Source of the DNA: Pseudomonadota bacterium
GTDB lineage: Bacteria; Pseudomonadota; Gammaproteobacteria; Steroidobacterales; Steroidobacteraceae
Length of the DNA stretch: 6,285 nucleotides
Assembly: GCA_021817875.1 (NCBI GenBank)
Contig: JAKAFQ010000264.1
Coordinates: 1 to 6,285 of the forward strand
Reading direction: 5' to 3'
The notes beneath the pieces are model-generated. The model did not search any database and had not been told where the DNA came from. It saw only the letters and a list, made by a program, of their open reading frames with translations. Shown in pieces: positions 4,207-6,285 of the stretch. Both the position numbers and the translations under genes were made by a program. Numbering within the stretch: the stretch's first letter is position 1; each line of letters opens with the position of its first letter.

Positions 4207-6285
4207 ACCTCGATGACCGCGGCGCGCTCGGCCGCGAAATCCTCCGCCGGCGCCAGATCGCCATCGCCGCCGAGCGCCAGGTGATGCCTGCGGCTGCGAT
4301 AGGCACGGTACGCGCCGGTCAGCACGTCCACCGTCGGTTGCGGCACCAGCGCGGCGGAAGCGACGGATTCGAGCTGGCGGATGGTATCCGCAAACATCGC
4401 GACCGCCGGATACTGCCCGGCCCACCTGAGCGCCCAGTACTGGGCCAGGAATTCGATGTCCGCGATGCCGCCCGGGTCCTGTTTCAAATCCATCCGCCCA
4501 TCGCCGCCCTTGGACAGCTCCCGGCGCATCCGTTCCCGCATGGTGCGCACGTCCTCGCGCAGCGTGGTGCGGCGCACGTGACGTTGCAGCACATCCATGC
4601 GGATGCGCTCGAATTCCCCGCACAGTCCGCGTGAGCCGGCCACCGCGCGCGCGTGCAACAGAGCCTGGTGCTCCCAGGTCCAGGCTTCGTGGCGCTGATA
4701 GTCGGCAAACGCATCGATCTGCGTCACCAGGAATCCGCCCTTGCCGCTCGGACGCAGCCGCACGTCCACCTCGTAGAGCCTTCCGGCGGCCGAATGCATC
4801 GTGAGCAGGTGCACCACACGCTGAGCCAGGCGCACAAAGAAAACCTGGTTGTCGATCGGATGCTCGCCGCTGGTCTCCTGCCGCTCCCCGCGCGAATCGT
4901 GCAGGAACACCAGGTCCAGGTCCGATCCGTAGCCGAGCTCGATGCCGCCGAGCTTGCCGTATCCAATGGCGCAGATCCGCACCGGGCGGCGCTCGTCGCC
5001 GCAGCAGGGAACACCGAACTGCGCCGTGATCTGCCGCCAGCCCAGCTCGAGCGCGCGATCGACGATGAGCTCGGCGATGACGGTCAGCCGATCACTCACA
5101 CGCATGACCGGAAGGCTGCCGGCGAGATCCGCCACCGCGACCTGGAAGACCGCCGCACGTTGGAAGTGACACAGCGCCTCCACCTCTCGCTCCGGATCCT
5201 CCCCGGCGCGCTGCAGGCCGATCTCGAGCTCCCGCGCGAGCCCATCGCGATCGGGCAGCTCCGACAACGTGCGCTCGTCGACCAGCTCATCGAGCAGCAG
5301 CGGGTACGAGGCAATCTGGCGTGTGAGGAATTCCCCCTGCCGGCAGATCTCCACCAGCCGGCACCGCGCAGCCGGGCTCTCGCGCAACAAAGCGAAGTAT
5401 GCCGAACGCTTGCCGGTCGCCTCGAGGATGGACAGGATGCGGCGCAGCACCATCAGCTGCTCCTCGCCGCCGGCGATCCCCGAGGCGATGTCGGCGAGCA
5501 GCGGCGGAAGCAGCGCCTGCAGGCGCCGGCGCCCGGCATCGTCCAGCTTGCGCACCAGAGTCGAAGCGCGCAGCTCGAGCAGGAGCCTCACTGCCTCCCC
5601 CGGCGCGACGAAGCCGGCCTGCGCCAGCGAGTCGGTCAGGGCGGTCGTCTCCGCCGCCTCATCCCAGGCCCTGCCGAGATCGATCCGCGCCTGCGCGCCC
5701 GAGTCCTCCCCGACACCGGCCACCAGCTTGCGGAACTGCGCGCTGACCCGCTCACGGTGCCGGTCGAGCTCGCCGAGCAGGGCCAGCCACGTTCCGTGGC
5801 CCATCGCCACGGCGATGCGCTCGCGTGCCAGATCGTCGCCGGGCAGCTGGTGGCACTGCCGGTCCTCGAGCATCTGCAGGCAGTTCTCCAGACGCCGCAG
5901 GTACAGATACGCTGCGCGCAGTTCGGCTGCCGCCTCCGGTGGCAGGATCTTCTCCTCTGCGAGCCGCCCCAGCGCCGTGAGGAGTGAGGCGGTCTGCAAT
6001 CCCGGGTCGCGCCCGCCGCGGATCAGCTGGAAGGTCTGCACGATGAATTCGATCTCGCGGATGCCGCCCGGACCGAGCTTGATGTGTTCGGAGAGTTCCC
6101 GCCGCTCGACCTCGCGCTCGATCAGCGCCCGCATCTCGCGCAGACTGTCGAACACCCCATAGTCGAGGTAGCGCCGGTAGACGAACGGTCGCAGCACCGC
6201 GGAGTGCAGCTCCGCATAGCGGTCCAGGGCGGTGACGGCGCGTGCTTTCACATAGGCATAGCGTTCCCAGTCGCGGCCGTGCAAC
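4179..6285 (-). CDS. glnE: Glutamine synthetase adenylyltransferase / adenylyl-removing enzyme, partial
   Basis: The gene runs off the right edge; about 701 C-terminal codons are present and the first residue seen (Leu in LHGRDWERYAY) is internal, not a start. GlnE attaches AMP to, and phosphorolytically removes it from, a tyrosine of glutamine synthetase under control of PII and glutamine. Visible here (fragment numbering): the end of the deadenylylase half with GPGGIREIEF (71-80), the helical linker, then the adenylyltransferase half with GYGKLGGIELGYGSDLDLVF (441-460; Asp455 and Asp457 match Asp701/Asp703 of E. coli), YEVDVRLRPSGKGGFLV (504-520) and LKQDPGGIADIEFLAQY (600-616). By that alignment about 246 residues, including the deadenylylase Asp pair, lie outside the window. 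No break or frameshift is seen. The zinc-finger gene follows after 39 bases. Confidence 0.98.
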   Translation of the reverse strand, partial: LHGRDWERYAYVKARAVTALDRYAELHSAVLRPFVYRRYLDYGVFDSLREMRALIEREVERRELSEHIKLGPGGIREIEFIVQTFQLIRGGRDPGLQTASLLTALGRLAEEKILPPEAAAELRAAYLYLRRLENCLQMLEDRQCHQLPGDDLARERIAVAMGHGTWLALLGELDRHRERVSAQFRKLVAGVGEDSGAQARIDLGRAWDEAAETTALTDSLAQAGFVAPGEAVRLLLELRASTLVRKLDDAGRRRLQALLPPLLADIASGIAGGEEQLMVLRRILSILEATGKRSAYFALLRESPAARCRLVEICRQGEFLTRQIASYPLLLDELVDERTLSELPDRDGLARELEIGLQRAGEDPEREVEALCHFQRAAVFQVAVADLAGSLPVMRVSDRLTVIAELIVDRALELGWRQITAQFGVPCCGDERRPVRICAIGYGKLGGIELGYGSDLDLVFLHDSRGERQETSGEHPIDNQVFFVRLAQRVVHLLTMHSAAGRLYEVDVRLRPSGKGGFLVTQIDAFADYQRHEAWTWEHQALLHARAVAGSRGLCGEFERIRMDVLQRHVRRTTLREDVRTMRERMRRELSKGGDGRMDLKQDPGGIADIEFLAQYWALRWAGQYPAVAMFADTIRQLESVASAALVPQPTVDVLTGAYRAYRSRRHHLALGGDGDLAPAEDFAAERAAVIEVWDRAMRPV

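Noticed and set aside
4653..5987. A 444-codon plus-strand open frame opposite glnE
   Set aside because: It is antisense to strongly conserved GlnE motifs, rich in Gln, Arg and Leu as expected of a shadow frame in GC-rich DNA, and has no recognisable domain.

Overview
The window looks like core chromosome from a GC-rich Gram-negative bacterium, most likely a gammaproteobacterium of the Xanthomonadales/Chromatiales/Nevskiales type. This rests on the gene content (GlnE, WaaA, KdkA, a family-9 heptosyltransferase, a TolC-type porin) and on GC-rich coding sequence with many GTG or weakly led starts. I see no mobile element, tRNA, rRNA, CRISPR array or phage gene, and nothing that clearly looks acquired by transfer.

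Layout, left to right. (1) The last 73 codons of a TolC-family outer-membrane channel on +. (2) A two-gene minus-strand unit: a GT9 (heptosyltransferase/OpsX-like) gene followed, with a 4-base ATGA overlap, by a small DUF6165 gene that ends 3 bases from the tolC stop. (3) Divergent from it, with only about 21 bases between the chosen starts, a plus-strand pair: kdkA (Kdo kinase) then waaA (Kdo transferase), 5 bases apart. (4) A 195-base convergent gap with hairpins but no convincing gene. (5) A minus-strand pair: a 65-residue zf-CHCC zinc-finger gene downstream of glnE, which runs off the right edge.

The middle block (227-3746) is a lipopolysaccharide inner-core cassette. WaaA puts Kdo on lipid A precursor, KdkA should phosphorylate that Kdo, and the GT9 enzyme probably adds the next core sugar. 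DUF6165 has no assigned function, but its translational coupling to the GT9 gene makes a role in core or surface-polysaccharide assembly the best guess. The glnE side is nitrogen control: GlnE adenylylates and deadenylylates glutamine synthetase.

I did not find an exotic new system. The most interesting lead is the GT9-DUF6165 coupling, including a small dyad over the shared stop/start. Next are the inference of a single phosphorylated Kdo in the inner core and a perfect TATAAT over the glnE stop codon that may drive the zinc-finger gene separately.
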